This document shows positions 47,876-58,293 of a DNA stretch of 64,000 nt, one piece after another. Source of the stretch: JAFNAG01 sp963739235 (GTDB lineage: Bacteria; Acidobacteriota; UBA6911); the NCBI GenBank assembly GCA_963739235.1, contig CAVTZY010000068.1, positions 62,001 to 126,000 on the forward strand. Reading direction: 5' to 3'. A program made the position numbers and the translations under genes. A model generated the notes under the pieces. It was not told where the DNA came from. It did not search any database and worked only from the letters and a program-made list of their open reading frames with translations. The number at the start of each line of letters is the position of its first letter. Within the stretch, counting starts at the first letter, position 1.

Positions 47876-49207
47876 TTAGCCGCCGGAGAGGGAGCCGAGG
47901 AAGTCGGCGTTGCTTTTGGTCTTGGATAGTTTTTCCAGCAGCAGCTCCATGCTTTCCGTCACGGAGAGCGGGTTCAGGACCTTGCGCAGAATCCAGATCC
48001 GGTTCAGATCCGTCGTAGGCAGCAGCAGTTCCTCTTTGCGGGTGCCGGACTTGTTGATGTCGATGGCAGGGAAGACGCGCCGGTCGACGAGTTTGCGGTC
48101 GAGGTGCAGTTCCATGTTGCCGGTGCCCTTGAATTCTTCGAAGATGACGTCGTCCATGCGGCTGCCGGTGTCGATCAGCGCCGTGGCAATGATCGTCAGG
48201 CTGCCGCCCTCCTCGATGTTGCGCGCGGCTCCGAAGAAGCGCTTCGGCCGCTGCAGGGCGTTGCTGTCGACGCCGCCTGACAGAACCTTGCCGCTGGGCG
48301 GCACGATGGTGTTGTAGGCGCGGGCCAGGCGCGTGATGCTGTCGAGCAGGATCACGACGTCCCGCTTGTGCTCCACGAAGCGTTTGGCCTTTTCCAGCAC
48401 CATCTCGGCCACCTGCACGTGCCGCGAGGCGGGCTCGTCGAACGTGGAGCTGATGACCTCGCCCTTGACCGAACGCTGCATGTCGGTTACTTCTTCGGGC
48501 CGCTCATCGATCAGCAGCACGATCAGGACAACCTCCGGGTGGTTGCGCGAGATCGAATTGGCGATCGACTGCAGCAGCATGGTCTTGCCGGTGCGCGGCG
48601 GCGAAACGATGAGGCCGCGCTGCCCTTTGCCGATGGGCGCAAGCATGTCCATGACGCGTCCCGACAGATTGTCGGTCACGGTTTCCAGCTTAAAGGCCTC
48701 GTGCGGATACAGCGGCGTCAGGTTGTCGAAAAAGATCTTGTCCTTGGCCGCATCCGGATGCTCGAAGTTGACGGCTTCGACCTTGATCAGGGCAAAGTAG
48801 CGCTCGCCGTCCTTGGGCGGCCGGATCTGGCCGGAGACGGTGTCGCCGGTCCGCAGGTCGAACTTGCGGATCTGCGAAGGGGAAACGTAGATATCATCCG
48901 GCCCGGGCAGATAGTTGTAATCCGGGGCACGCAGGAATCCGAATCCTTCGGGCAGACACTCCAGGACACCCTCGGAGAAGATCAGGCCGCTCTGTTCGGT
49001 CTGCGCCTTCAGGATCTGAAAGATCAGCTCCTGCTTGCGCATCCCGGTGTAGCCGGGGACGTTGAGGTCTTTGGCTACCTGGGTCAGGGCGGAGATGTTC
49101 ATCTCCTTCAGGTCGCGGATATTCAAATGGCCGTTATCTTTTTCCTTCTCTTTTTCGCGGCCGTTGGTGCTGTTGGCGGTGCTTCGACGTTGCGTCGTCT
49201 CAGGCAT
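47876..49207 (-). CDS. rho: Transcription termination factor Rho
   Basis: 443 residues. N-terminal Rho helical and cold-shock domains (MNISALTQVAKDLNVPGYTGMRK; GFGFLRAP), Walker A SPPRTGKT at 202-209, Walker B VVLIVLLIDERPEEV, and the Q-loop/secondary-site region LARAYNTIVPPSGKVLSGG. Hexameric RNA-dependent ATPase that ends transcription. GGAGGG upstream of the ATG. A charged linker (REKEKEKD) at the N-terminus is slightly unusual. Intact. Confidence 0.98.
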   Translation of the reverse strand: MPETTQRRSTANSTNGREKEKEKDNGHLNIRDLKEMNISALTQVAKDLNVPGYTGMRKQELIFQILKAQTEQSGLIFSEGVLECLPEGFGFLRAPDYNYLPGPDDIYVSPSQIRKFDLRTGDTVSGQIRPPKDGERYFALIKVEAVNFEHPDAAKDKIFFDNLTPLYPHEAFKLETVTDNLSGRVMDMLAPIGKGQRGLIVSPPRTGKTMLLQSIANSISRNHPEVVLIVLLIDERPEEVTDMQRSVKGEVISSTFDEPASRHVQVAEMVLEKAKRFVEHKRDVVILLDSITRLARAYNTIVPPSGKVLSGGVDSNALQRPKRFFGAARNIEEGGSLTIIATALIDTGSRMDDVIFEEFKGTGNMELHLDRKLVDRRVFPAIDINKSGTRKEELLLPTTDLNRIWILRKVLNPLSVTESMELLLEKLSKTKSNADFLGSLSGG

Positions 49208-49279
49208 AACTACCCTCCAGGCGGGAGAGCTTCCGGTACGTTAGGCTCAAAATTAACTCTCGGGGATTACTCTCGCAGG

Positions 49280-49921
49280 TTAATGATTTCGGGTGGCTTC
49301 GACCACCCGGTTCCATATCTCTTTGCATCCGATCCCGGTGACCACGGATGAGAAGATCACCGGCACTTCAGGAAACATTCCAGAAATTGCTCGCAATTCC
49401 ACTGCCCGTTGATTGCCGGACAGCTTATCCGCCTTAGTTGCCGTAACCAGGCGGGGAACACCCAAATGCGCCAGCCATTCGGCGAACTGAACATCCAGGT
49501 CCGTGGGCGGCATGCGCGCGTCTATAAGGTGGATCACGAGCGCCACGGATGGCCGGTTGCTAAAGTACTGCTCTACCAGTTTTTTCCATTCACGGCTCCC
49601 GGCTTGGCCGTGCGCAAATCCGAATCCGGGCAAGTCCACCAGGAAAAAGGCCCCGTCACAGCGATAGAAATTGATGCTTCGGGTCTTGCCCGGCGCCGCG
49701 CTGGTTCGGGCCAGACCTCGGACCCCTACGAGGCGATTGATCAAGCTGGATTTGCCGACATTCGATCGGCCCGCCAACACGATCTCAGGAATCTCCGTGC
49801 GCGGAAAATCACGCGGCACGAAGGCGCTGGCGACGAACTCGACTTGAGTTTTTTTCACGACCTCTGCGCACGATTCAAAATACTGGTGACCCGGGCACCA
49901 CCTCGGTTGTGACTCGATCAT
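49280..49921 (-). CDS. engB: Ribosome biogenesis GTP-binding protein EngB/YsxC
   Basis: About 213 residues. G1 AGRSNVGKSS, G3 DLPGFGFA and G4 TKADKL identify EngB, which assists 50S assembly. The ATG at 49921 is used; the core family begins near QVEFVASAFVPRDFP, so a GTG at 49858 is also possible. It lies downstream of lon, matching the conserved tig-clp-lon-ysxC order. Intact. Confidence 0.93.
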   Translation of the reverse strand: MIESQPRWCPGHQYFESCAEVVKKTQVEFVASAFVPRDFPRTEIPEIVLAGRSNVGKSSLINRLVGVRGLARTSAAPGKTRSINFYRCDGAFFLVDLPGFGFAHGQAGSREWKKLVEQYFSNRPSVALVIHLIDARMPPTDLDVQFAEWLAHLGVPRLVTATKADKLSGNQRAVELRAISGMFPEVPVIFSSVVTGIGCKEIWNRVVEATRNH

Positions 49922-50072
49922 CAACTTCAGAGGTGCAATGCCTGCGCCGCAAAAACTCTCAATGCATTCAATACCGAAAGTTCAATAGTGAGCCATGGTC
50001 ACGAGAGATGCATCTGAGGACTATATCGCCGTTAATGCGCGATATTCTCGTGCGGACGGACGGAGAATTCGG

Positions 50073-52381
50073 CTACCTGTCCTTGAGGAGCGGGAGCCTT
50101 TCAAGGGCAATCTGCAAGACTTCGTCCATGGTTTCCACGAGGTTGACTTTTATCGATTCCAGGATATCCTGCGGAATATCCTGGAGGTCCTTTTCATTCT
50201 CCTTTGGAAGGATGACTTCTTTTATGCCGGCACGATGTGCTGCCAGGAGCTTTTCCTTCACGCCTCCGATCGGCAGAACCTTGCCGCGCAAGGTGATTTC
50301 TCCGGTCATGGCGACATCGTTGCGAACCGGAATCCTGGTCAACAGCAGACACAATGGTGGTTGCCAGGGTAATTCCTGCCGACGGCCCGTCCTTGGGGAT
50401 GGCGCCTTCCGGGATGTGGATGTGCAAATCCATCTTGCGATAGAAGTCCCGATTAATGCCGAACAACGCTGCGCGGCTGCGCACGAAAGACATCGCCGCC
50501 CGGCCGACTCCTGCATGACCTCGCCCAGCTTGCCGGTCATGATGAGCTGGCCTTTGCCATCCATGAGAGTGGCTTCGGTGAACAGCACTTCCCCGCCGAC
50601 TTCCGTCCAGGCGAGGCCGCAAGCCAGGCCGATCTGGTTGCTCTCGATGGCCATTTGCTCGCGGAATTTGGGCTTGCCGAGGAGCTGTTCGACTACTTCC
50701 GGGGTGACCTTGTTTGCGTTGGCCTCGGAGATCACCATCTTCTTGGCGGTCTTGCGGCAGACATTCGCTATCTCGCGTTCGAGGTTTCTGACGCCCGACT
50801 CGCGCGTGTACTTGCGGATGAGCTGGAGCAGGCCTTCGTCGCTGAACTCGAGTCTGTTCCGGGCTTGAGCCCGTTGGCTTCCAGCTGTTTCTTAACCAGG
50901 AATCGCTTGGCGATCTGCAGCTTTTCGAGCTCGGTGTAGCCGGAGAGGTGGATGACCTCCATGCGATCCTGCAGGGCACGCGGGATCGTGTGCAGTACAT
51001 TCGCCGTGGCGATGAACATCACCATGGAGAGGTCGAACTCGGTGTCGAGGTAGTGGTCGACGAACATGTGGTTCTGCTCGGGGTCGAGCACTTCGAGCAG
51101 CGCGGCCGACGGGTCGCCGCGGAAATCCATGCTCATCTTGTCGACTTCATCGAGCATGAAGACCGGATTCCTCGTTCCCGCTTTCTTCATGTACTGGATG
51201 ATCTGCCCCGGCAGCGCGCCGATGTAGGTACGGCGATGACCGCGAATCTCGGCCTCGTCCCTCACGCCTCCCAGCGACAGCCGCACGAATTTGCGTCCGG
51301 TGGCTCGAGCGATGGATTTGCCGAGCGAAGTCTTGCCCACACCTGGCGGGCCGACAAAGCACAGAATGGTTCCCTGGGGCTTCTTGACCAGGCTGCGCAC
51401 CGCCAGGAACTCGATGATGCGATCCTTGATCTTTTCCAGCCCGTAGTGGTCTTCTTCGAGGACCTTCTTGGACCAGCGCATGTCGCGGATCTCTTTCGAC
51501 TTCTTGTTCCACGGCATGGCCAGCAGCCAGTCAAGGTAGGTGCGCGAAACCGTGGATTCGGCCGACATGGGCGGCATCATTTCCAGGCGCTGGATTTCCT
51601 TCATCGGCTTTGTCGTTGGCGTCCTTCGGCATCTTGGCCGCTTCGACCTGCTTCTTCAGATCGTCCAGCTCGCTCTTTTCGTCCTTGCGACCCAGCTCTT
51701 TCTGGATCGCCTTCATCTTTTCGTTCAGGTAGTACTCTTTCTGCGCCCGCTCCATCTGGCGCTTCACGCGCCCCTGGATGTTGCGGTCGACTTTGATCTT
51801 CTCGATCTCGACTTCGATGATCTCGTTGATCTTCTCGATGCGTTCGGCGAGATCGACCATCTCCAGCAGTTGCTGCTTTTCTTCGATGCTGATCGGCAGG
51901 TTGGCGCAGATGTTGTCCGCCAGCTTCGAAGGCTCCAGCGTCTTCATCGCGTTCAGAATCGCGTCGTAGTTTACGTGATGGCTGAGCTTGGAGAACTGCT
52001 CGAAACACCGTCTGGAGCCGCTTGATCAGCAGGTTGGTGCGCGCGCTCGCGACCGAAGTTTCCTCGAGCAGCTCCACGTCGGCGACAAAGAATCCCGGCT
52101 CGGTCGATGAGACGCAGTGCCCGGACCCGCTGAATCCCTTCGACCAGGACCTTGATGTTGCCGTCGGACAGCTTGACGCTCTGAACGATGTTCGCGACCG
52201 TGCCGACTGCGTAAATGTCCTTAGCCTTGGGCTCGTCGACCGATGCGTCGATCTGGGTTGCCAGGAATACCCGTTTGGAGCCCTCAAGCGCGAACTCGAG
52301 CGCGCGCACGGAGGAGGGGCGCCCGATCACGAATGGAATCATCATGTGCGGGAACACCACTACATCCCGGATCGGGATCAT
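50073..52381 (-). CDS. lon: Lon ATP-dependent protease (multiply frameshifted)
   Basis: About 770 residues when joined. The LonN substrate domain starts MIPIRDVVVFPHMMIPFVIG. Then comes a coiled-coil (IEKINEIIEVEIEKIKVDRN), the AAA+ module with Walker A FVGPPGVGKTSLGKS and LDEVDKMSMDFRGDP, and the protease domain with catalytic Ser in KDGPSAGIT and Lys in GIKEVILPKENEKD. Blocks appear in order in alternating frames, with roughly six shifts between 50370 and 52110. The ATG overlaps the clpX stop (ATGA). Every domain is retained; sequencing indels are likely. Confidence 0.88.
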
Positions 52382-53680
52382 GGGAAGGCGTTCAGTTTTT
52401 TTGGAGGGATTTCGTTTATCATTCTTTCAATTAACCGGCCTTTCTCCAGCAGCGCGAATACGATGTCTTTGTTTTCCACCATCTCGCGCGTTACCATGAA
52501 TTCCTTCACCTTCTTCTGCGAAGGCAGTTGATACATCACATCCAACATAAGATCTTCGAGGATGATTTTCAATCCCCGGGCTCCCATCTTGCGTTCCAGG
52601 GCCTAGGCTGGCGACTGCGCCGATGGCATCGTCGGTGAACTTGAGTTTGACGTTTTCGAATTCGAAGAGTTTCTGATATTGGCGCACAAGCGCGTTTTTG
52701 GGTTTGGTCAGGATTTCGACCAGAGCCGGCGTGATCCAGTTCCGACAGGGAGCCGATGACCGGCAGTCTGCCCGACGAACTCCGGGATCAGGCCGAACTT
52801 GATCAGGTCGCTGCGGCTCGGGTGACGTCCAGGATGTTGGCCGGCGATCCTGGAGTCTTTGCTTCTTGGATGCCTTCTCGTCGGACAGGAATCCGAGGCT
52901 CTTTTTGCCCACGCGCCGCTCGATGATTTTTTCCAGGCCGACGAAAGCGCCGCCGCAGATGAACAGGATGTTGGTCGTGTCGATCTGGATAAATTCCTGG
53001 TGCGGATGCTTGCGGCCTCCCTGCGGGGGCACATTGGCGACGGTGCCTTCGAGGATCTTCAGCAGTGCCTGCTGCACGCCTTCTCCGGAAACATCGCGTG
53101 TGATGGAGGGGTTTTCGTCCTTGCGGGCAATCTTGTCAATCTCATCGATGTAGACGATACCCTGCTGGCACTTTTCCTTGTCGCCGCCGGCGTTCTGCAG
53201 CAGTTTGAGGATGATGTTCTCGACATCCTCGCCGACATACCCGGCTTCGGTGAGTGTCGTGGCGTCGACGATGGCGAAGGGCACCGACAGCATTTTGGCA
53301 AGGGTCTGAGCCAGAAGAGTCTTGCCGGTTCCCGTCGGTCCGATCAGCAGCACGTTGCTTTTCTGCAGCTCCAGGTCGCCGCGTTTCTTGGAGATTTCCA
53401 GGCGCTTGTAATGATTGTAGACCGCCACGGCGAGCTTCTTCTTGGTGATCTCCTGGCCAATGACATAGAGGTCAAGAAACTCCTTGATTTCCATGGGCTT
53501 CGGCAGTTTGTCCCCGATCGGGGAGGTCACGACATCATCGGCGATGATCTCGTTGCAGACGTCGACGCACTCGTCGCAGATGTAGACCGTCGGGCCTGCG
53601 ATGAGCTTTTTCACGTCATTCTGGCTCTTGGAGCAGAATGAACATCTCAAAATATCGTCGCGCTCGTCGTCTTTTCTCAA
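52378..53680 (-). CDS. clpX: ClpX ATPase subunit (frameshifted)
   Basis: About 433 residues when joined. Zinc finger CSFCSKSQNDV...CDECVDVC, Walker A GPTGTGKTLLAQTLAK, Walker B IVYIDEIDKIA, and the C-terminal GARGLKIILEDLMLDVMYQLPS. The start is TTG at 53680 with GGAGGA six bases upstream, 15 bp after clpP. Frame changes near 52850 and 52610-52750 interrupt it; family blocks persist in other frames. Unfoldase partner of ClpP. Confidence 0.9.
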
Positions 53681-53695
53681 AGGAATCCTCCAGAG

Positions 53696-54315
53696 CTAAG
53701 CCGACTGTCCCGCTATTCTTTTCTTGGAGATAACCTGGTCCACGATACCGTATTCTTTGGCCTGCACGGCCGTCATGATGTAATCGCGCTCCACATCACT
53801 TCTGGATCTTCTCGATCGTCTTGTCCTGTATGCTGCGCCAGAATCTGATTCATCGATTCGCGCAGCCGGAGAATTTCCCTGGCATGGATATCGATATCGG
53901 TCGCCTGGCCCGAAAGGCCGCTCATGGATGGCTGATGGATCAGAATTCTGGAGTTCGGCAGGGCAAAACGTTTCCCCGGAGCCCCGGCAGCCAGAGCAGC
54001 AGCGCCCCCATGCTGGCTGCCTGGCCGACGCAGATGGTCGTGACATCCGGCCGGATGAACTGCATCGTGTCATAGATTGCCATGCCTGCCGAAATGGACC
54101 CGCCAGGGGAGTTGATATAGAGCGAAATATCCTTTGTCCGGATCTTCGGCTTCGAGGAAGAGCAGTTGCGCCGTAACGACATTAGCGACATTGTCGTCGA
54201 TCGGAGTTCCCAGGAAAATGATGTTGTCCTTGAGCAGGCGGGAGTAGATATCGTAGGCGCGCTCACCACGATTGGTTTGCTCGACTACCATGGGTATCAG
54301 TGCCAAAGCTCTCAC
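53696..54315 (-). CDS. clpP: ClpP protease subunit (frameshifted)
   Basis: About 205 residues when joined. MVVEQTNRGERAYDIYSRLLKDNIIFLG at the N-terminus, INSPGGSISAGMAIYDTM, catalytic Ser in GQAASMGALLL, catalytic His in RILIHQPS. Three or so frame changes (about 54130, 53980, 53800). The GTG at 54315 overlaps the tig stop (GTGA); an ATG at 54291 is an alternative. Forms the ClpXP proteolytic chamber. Confidence 0.88.
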
Positions 54316-55629
54316 CCCTCGCTAATATTAGCATTGCGATAGATGAAATCAAGCGCCTTATTTTGCAGCAAATACATCCTAAATGGCTGCAAGCGTTGAT
54401 CCTTCTCGAACTGTGCCCGGATGGCTGCCGCCGATTTTCCGCCTCGCTCTCCGAGCTTTTCAAACTCGGCATCGACCTCCTGATCGGTGACTTCGATCTT
54501 CTCCTGGCGAGCGATCGCCTCCAGGACCAACCGGCGGCGGACGGACTTGTCGGCGAATGGCCTTTCCTCGTCGAATATCTTCTTCCAGTCGATCGAGGTC
54601 TTGCTTACATCGATGCCTTGACGGGCCAGATTGGCCGCAATCCTCCGGGCGTTGTCTTCCAGTTCCTCACGTATCAGGGTTTCGGGTACCTCGAAGGAAA
54701 CGCGCTGAACGATCTGGTCCAAGACCGTTTCCCGTGCTTTCTCTTCGGCAGTTTGTTTGGCCTTCGTTACCATTTCGTCCTGCACCTTGTTCCGCAATTC
54801 CCCCAGACTTGCGGAGCCCAGGTCGCTCGCGAATTCGTCATTCAGCTCGGCTACCTGTTTCTCTTTTATATCCTTTACTTTAACGCGATAATGAACGAGT
54901 TTTCCGGCAAGCCGTTTCTGCCGGTAGTCGTCAGGATACGTCACATCGAAGGCGCGCTCCTCATTTATGCGGGCCCCCTGCAGGTTTTCCGAGAAGGTAC
55001 GATTGGTCTGGGGAGCCTCCGACACTGAGGGTGGCATCCTCCTCATGAATGGATTTGCCCCCGCCTTCGAACTCGCCATCCAGGGTAACCGTCAAGAAAT
55101 GGCCGTCGCGCACCTCGGCGTTCTCCACCGGCACAAACTGGGCATGCTCTTCCCTGAGGTGCCCCAGGGCGGCATCCACATCCGAATCCTGGACTCTAAC
55201 GGGGGGCACTTCTACTTTAACACCTTTATAATCAGGTACTTCTATCTTTGGTAGGACTTCGAAAGCAACGACAAACTTCAACGGCAGGCCCGGTTCCGAT
55301 TCCACCTTCTCCACCACGGGTTCAGCCAAGGGTTCAAGTCCTTGTTCTGCCACCGCCCGCTTCCAGGTGCGGCTGATAATCTCCTGGGTTACGTCGTTGC
55401 GCAATTCGGAGCTGAAGCGCTGTTTGACGATACTCAAGGGTACCTTGCCCGGACGAAATCCGGATACCTTGGCTTGCCGGGCGTATTTTCGGGCCAATTC
55501 GCTGAGTTCCTCTTCAACCTGCTCCACCGGAACTTCGGCTACCAGATTCTTTTTGCAGCTGCTGATGTCGACTATGTCTAGGCTCAACGGCGTATAGTTC
55601 CTTTTCTGCGCTCTGAAGGCTGTTCCCAT
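54312..55629 (-). CDS. tig: Trigger factor (frameshifted)
   Basis: About 440 residues. Ribosome-binding signature KVSGFRPGKVPLSIVKQRF in the N-terminal half; the PPIase and helical C-terminal parts (INEERAFDVTYPDDY, AIARQEKIEVTDQEVDAEF) continue after a frame change near 55020, where DATLSVGG should join APQTNRTFSENLQ. Start ATG at 55629; the true start could be a TTG a few codons later giving LSLDIVDISSCKK. Ribosome-bound chaperone heading the tig-clpP-clpX-lon run. Confidence 0.9.
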
Positions 55630-55657
55630 GATCCGGAACAGTCCTCACGGGCGTACA

Positions 55658-55742
55658 TGGTGCGAAAGGGGGGAGTTGAACCCCCACCCCTTGCGGGACT
55701 GGATCCTAAGTCCAGCGCGTCTGCCAATTCCGCCACTTTCGC
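55658..55742 (-). tRNA. tRNA-Leu (UAG)
   Basis: 85 nt with an encoded CCA 3' end. Acceptor GCGAAAG pairs with CTTTCGC; anticodon stem CTGGA/TCCAG encloses loop CTTAGGA with anticodon TAG; a variable arm (CCCGCAAGGGG-type) and T-arm GGGGGTTCAACTCCCCC follow. Class II tRNA, reads CUN/CUA leucine codons. Located 29 bp upstream of tig on the same strand, perhaps co-transcribed. Confidence 0.95.
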
Positions 55743-56004
55743 AGCAGTCCGGCCTCCGATCTCTGTTCCGGAATTTCCGTTGGATAACTGGAACCGGGCG
55801 AGGCGGGAAGTATTGCAAGCTAAATGAAATCGGTCTATTGACCAATTGCGAAATCTAGCAAACACAAGCGATAATGTCAACTTGTGAAAATCGTCAGTAT
55901 TCGGCGAGATAGCGATCCTGCTTATTCGGAACGACTCGGCAGGCTCGGAGTCTAAGATCAAGGCTGGGTTGTGGCGGGTTCACCCAGGCATTAGGAGGTG
56001 TACG

Positions 56005-56634
56005 ATGCGCGCGATTGTGCTTCTTTCCGGGGGACTGGATTCTGCCGTTGCCTTGTACTGGGCTCGAGCGCAAGGCTGGAACGCAGTTCCTGCCGAGTTT
56101 GAATACTACCGGCGCCCCGAACGGGAGCGCCGGGCGTGCCGCGATCTGTGTTTACGCGCCGGCATCACGGACCAGATCATCGTTCCGGTCCCATTTCTCC
56201 GCGAAGCCGTGGACATTCCTGCTCAGGAAACCAACAATCCCGCCCTCGCACGCGCTCCCCAGGGGTATATCCCTTTACGCAACCTCATTTTCTATTCGCT
56301 GGCGGCATACCATGCCGAGATCCTGGGCGCGCGCTACATCATCGGCGGCCACAACCGCACGGATTGCGAGAGTTTTCCGGATGCGGGGCGGGCGTTTTGG
56401 GAGCAACTCAACCTGCTCCTCAAAGTGGCGATCTGGAGCCACTCCGAAATCCAGACCAAGATCGTTCTCCCTCTCATCGAAATGGGAAAAACGGAGGTCA
56501 TCCGCCTCGGCGCCCGGCTCGGAGTCCCATTCGAAGTGACCTGGAGTTGCTACTTCGATGCCGACCATCCATGCGGCACTTGTGAATCCTGCCTGGAACG
56601 TGAGCAGGCCTTCGCGGCCTCCCGTCGCTTCTGA
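56005..56634 (+). CDS. queC: 7-cyano-7-deazaguanine synthase
   Basis: About 209 residues. PP-loop SGGLDSAVAL at 8-17, GHNRTDCESFPD, and four zinc cysteines near the C-terminus (WSCYF..HPCGTCESC). ATP-dependent conversion of carboxydeazaguanine to preQ0 in queuosine synthesis. Start ATG 56005 with an excellent TTAGGAGGTG. queD lies about 380 bp downstream. Confidence 0.94.
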   Translation: MRAIVLLSGGLDSAVALYWARAQGWNAVPAEFEYYRRPERERRACRDLCLRAGITDQIIVPVPFLREAVDIPAQETNNPALARAPQGYIPLRNLIFYSLAAYHAEILGARYIIGGHNRTDCESFPDAGRAFWEQLNLLLKVAIWSHSEIQTKIVLPLIEMGKTEVIRLGARLGVPFEVTWSCYFDADHPCGTCESCLEREQAFAASRRF

Positions 56635-57011
56635 ATGAACGATGCGCTCCTGAAGATTTGCGCCTCCCCATGGCATAAGGAATCGGCGCGCAGCCAAATT
56701 CCTACTTTTGTGCACTCGCAATGCATTCGGAGGGCGTCTTCGAGTCAAGGTCGGCTGGCCGAGGTACTGCGATTCAGACAGTGGGAAAAAACCTTGCCAC
56801 GAATGGCACGAATAGAACCAAAGGAGAGAGGGGCCACCCTGGGAAGGAAGCAAAATCGCCGGTCATCGGCGCGCTCTGCGCTAAGGTCTTTATTTCGGCT
56901 ATGGCTATTGGTGTCATTCGTGGCTGTTTTTGGCTTTTACTGTCTGAATCAGAGAGAGGTAGCAACTCTTCTTGAGGGTCCTGATACTATTAAGGGTACG
57001 AGGAGGAGGCC
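56635..57011. other. Intergenic region with 'CACGAATG' repeat
   Basis: Separates queC from queD. TTGCCACGAATGGCACGAAT (about 56792-56811) and GTCATTCGTGGCTGTTTTT (about 56913-56931) are inverted and belong to a dispersed family; the latter ends in a T-run and could terminate transcription. No gene recognised; a GAGGAGG site at the end serves queD. Confidence 0.5.
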
Positions 57012-57338
57012 ATGAAGCTGGGAGTAATCGAATACATCGATTGTGCGCACTATTTGCCGGGGCATCAGAAATGCGGCACCCTGCACGGGCACACCTACCG
57101 TGTGGAGATGATCGTGGAGGGCGAAAACAAGACTGGCATGATTGTTGATTTTGGTGATCTGAAAAGCTTGCTGCGTGAGGTCCTGAGCCTTTACGACCAC
57201 AGGTCGTTTAATGATTTTCTCGAGTACCCCTCAGTCGAGAACATCTGTGAGATGATCTATCAAAAGCTGGGTGAAAAAGTGCGGCTGCCCTTCACCCTTC
57301 GGGTGTGGGAAGGGAAGGGTAAGTGGGCGGAGATGTGA
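57012..57338 (+). CDS. queD: 6-carboxy-tetrahydropterin synthase (QueD-type)
   Basis: 108 residues, short for the family but complete. Zinc ligands H13, H25 and H27 (CAHYLPG and LHGH), catalytic C21 (KCGTLHGH), and the substrate Glu near the end (RVWEGKGKWAEM). Converts dihydroneopterin triphosphate to CPH4, two steps before QueC. Strong GAGGAGG Shine-Dalgarno. Confidence 0.92.
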   Translation: MKLGVIEYIDCAHYLPGHQKCGTLHGHTYRVEMIVEGENKTGMIVDFGDLKSLLREVLSLYDHRSFNDFLEYPSVENICEMIYQKLGEKVRLPFTLRVWEGKGKWAEM

Positions 57339-57482
57339 TGATCCGGCTGAAATCGTCGAGACTGAAAGAATAGAAAATTCTCCAGGTCATCTCCTCTGCG
57401 ATTTCTCCAACGCAATGAATCACGAAACACACCGAGGAGACGAGAGGGAAACCCATCGTGTCCTGGGTGGGTCGACAACCGC

Positions 57483-58250
57483 CTATTTTGCCAGCACAGG
57501 ATAGAGGGTTGGGCTGAACAACAGGCGCGCCAGAGCGGGCTTTGAGCGCGCCAGATCCTCCACTACCTTACCGGATGTGCCGGGTTTGGCTGCTCCAAAC
57601 CAGCCATACTCGGCATCGAGCGCATCCGCGATTTCTCGCAACTTCTTGGCATCCAACGGCTGCAACTTGCTGACCTCAAGGGGCCGGACGATCAAGTAAC
57701 GGAGGAGCTGGTCGAAGGCTTCCTGGGTTTGTGCGGACAGTGCCTCGACGGTACTGGGTTTTTCATAGCGGAAGGGAACCAGGGAAGGCTTCGCTGGGAT
57801 GAAATCGACGCGCCAGGTAAATGTCTTTCCAACCTTGATTATTTCGCCCTGCGATGACCAGCGTGCCGACAGCCGCACCGCGACGAGTTCAGCGATATCG
57901 GTCGTCACCGTGCGTGAGTTTCCTAGACTCTGGAGGGCTGCCGGGACCGATTCCCAGACCGGCACAAGCTCCAGGTCAGGGGCGGCCAAGGCAACCTCCA
58001 CCATCATCGCCATGGTGGCAAGGGAGACCCAATGCAACTCCGCAGTTCCGTCCGGGACATTCATGGGGAGCAGGGCGACTCGCACCGGCGCGGGGATTGC
58101 CGGTGCAGCTGGAGGCTTATGCTTCCTGAAAATGCAACCGGGCTCAAAAAGCAAGCCGGATAGCGCGAGCGCGATCAGGAGGCGGCGCGGGATGCGCATC
58201 CGCACAATCGAGGGCAGCATGCGGTCTGATTTGAATGAGGGTGTGTGCAT
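57483..58250 (-). CDS. Exported (possible lipoprotein) protein of unknown function
   Basis: About 255 residues from the ATG at 58250. Signal segment LLIALALSGLLFEPGC, whose Cys could be a lipidated residue, although the box (EPGC) is atypical; a Pro/Ala linker follows. The globular part has VRVALLPMNVPDG and a helical C-terminal half. An ATG at 58310 would overlap the upstream oxidoreductase gene, so it was not used. Immediately downstream of, and co-directional with, that gene. Confidence 0.65.
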   Translation of the reverse strand: MHTPSFKSDRMLPSIVRMRIPRRLLIALALSGLLFEPGCIFRKHKPPAAPAIPAPVRVALLPMNVPDGTAELHWVSLATMAMMVEVALAAPDLELVPVWESVPAALQSLGNSRTVTTDIAELVAVRLSARWSSQGEIIKVGKTFTWRVDFIPAKPSLVPFRYEKPSTVEALSAQTQEAFDQLLRYLIVRPLEVSKLQPLDAKKLREIADALDAEYGWFGAAKPGTSGKVVEDLARSKPALARLLFSPTLYPVLAK

Positions 58251-58293
58251 TATCGCTTTGTCTCCAGGATTCGTTGCTCCAGATGCGTTCGTG

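Noticed and set aside
55743..56004. preQ1 riboswitch upstream of queC
   Set aside because: No preQ1 aptamer-like pseudoknot sequence was recognised; the region is short and gives only a strong Shine-Dalgarno.
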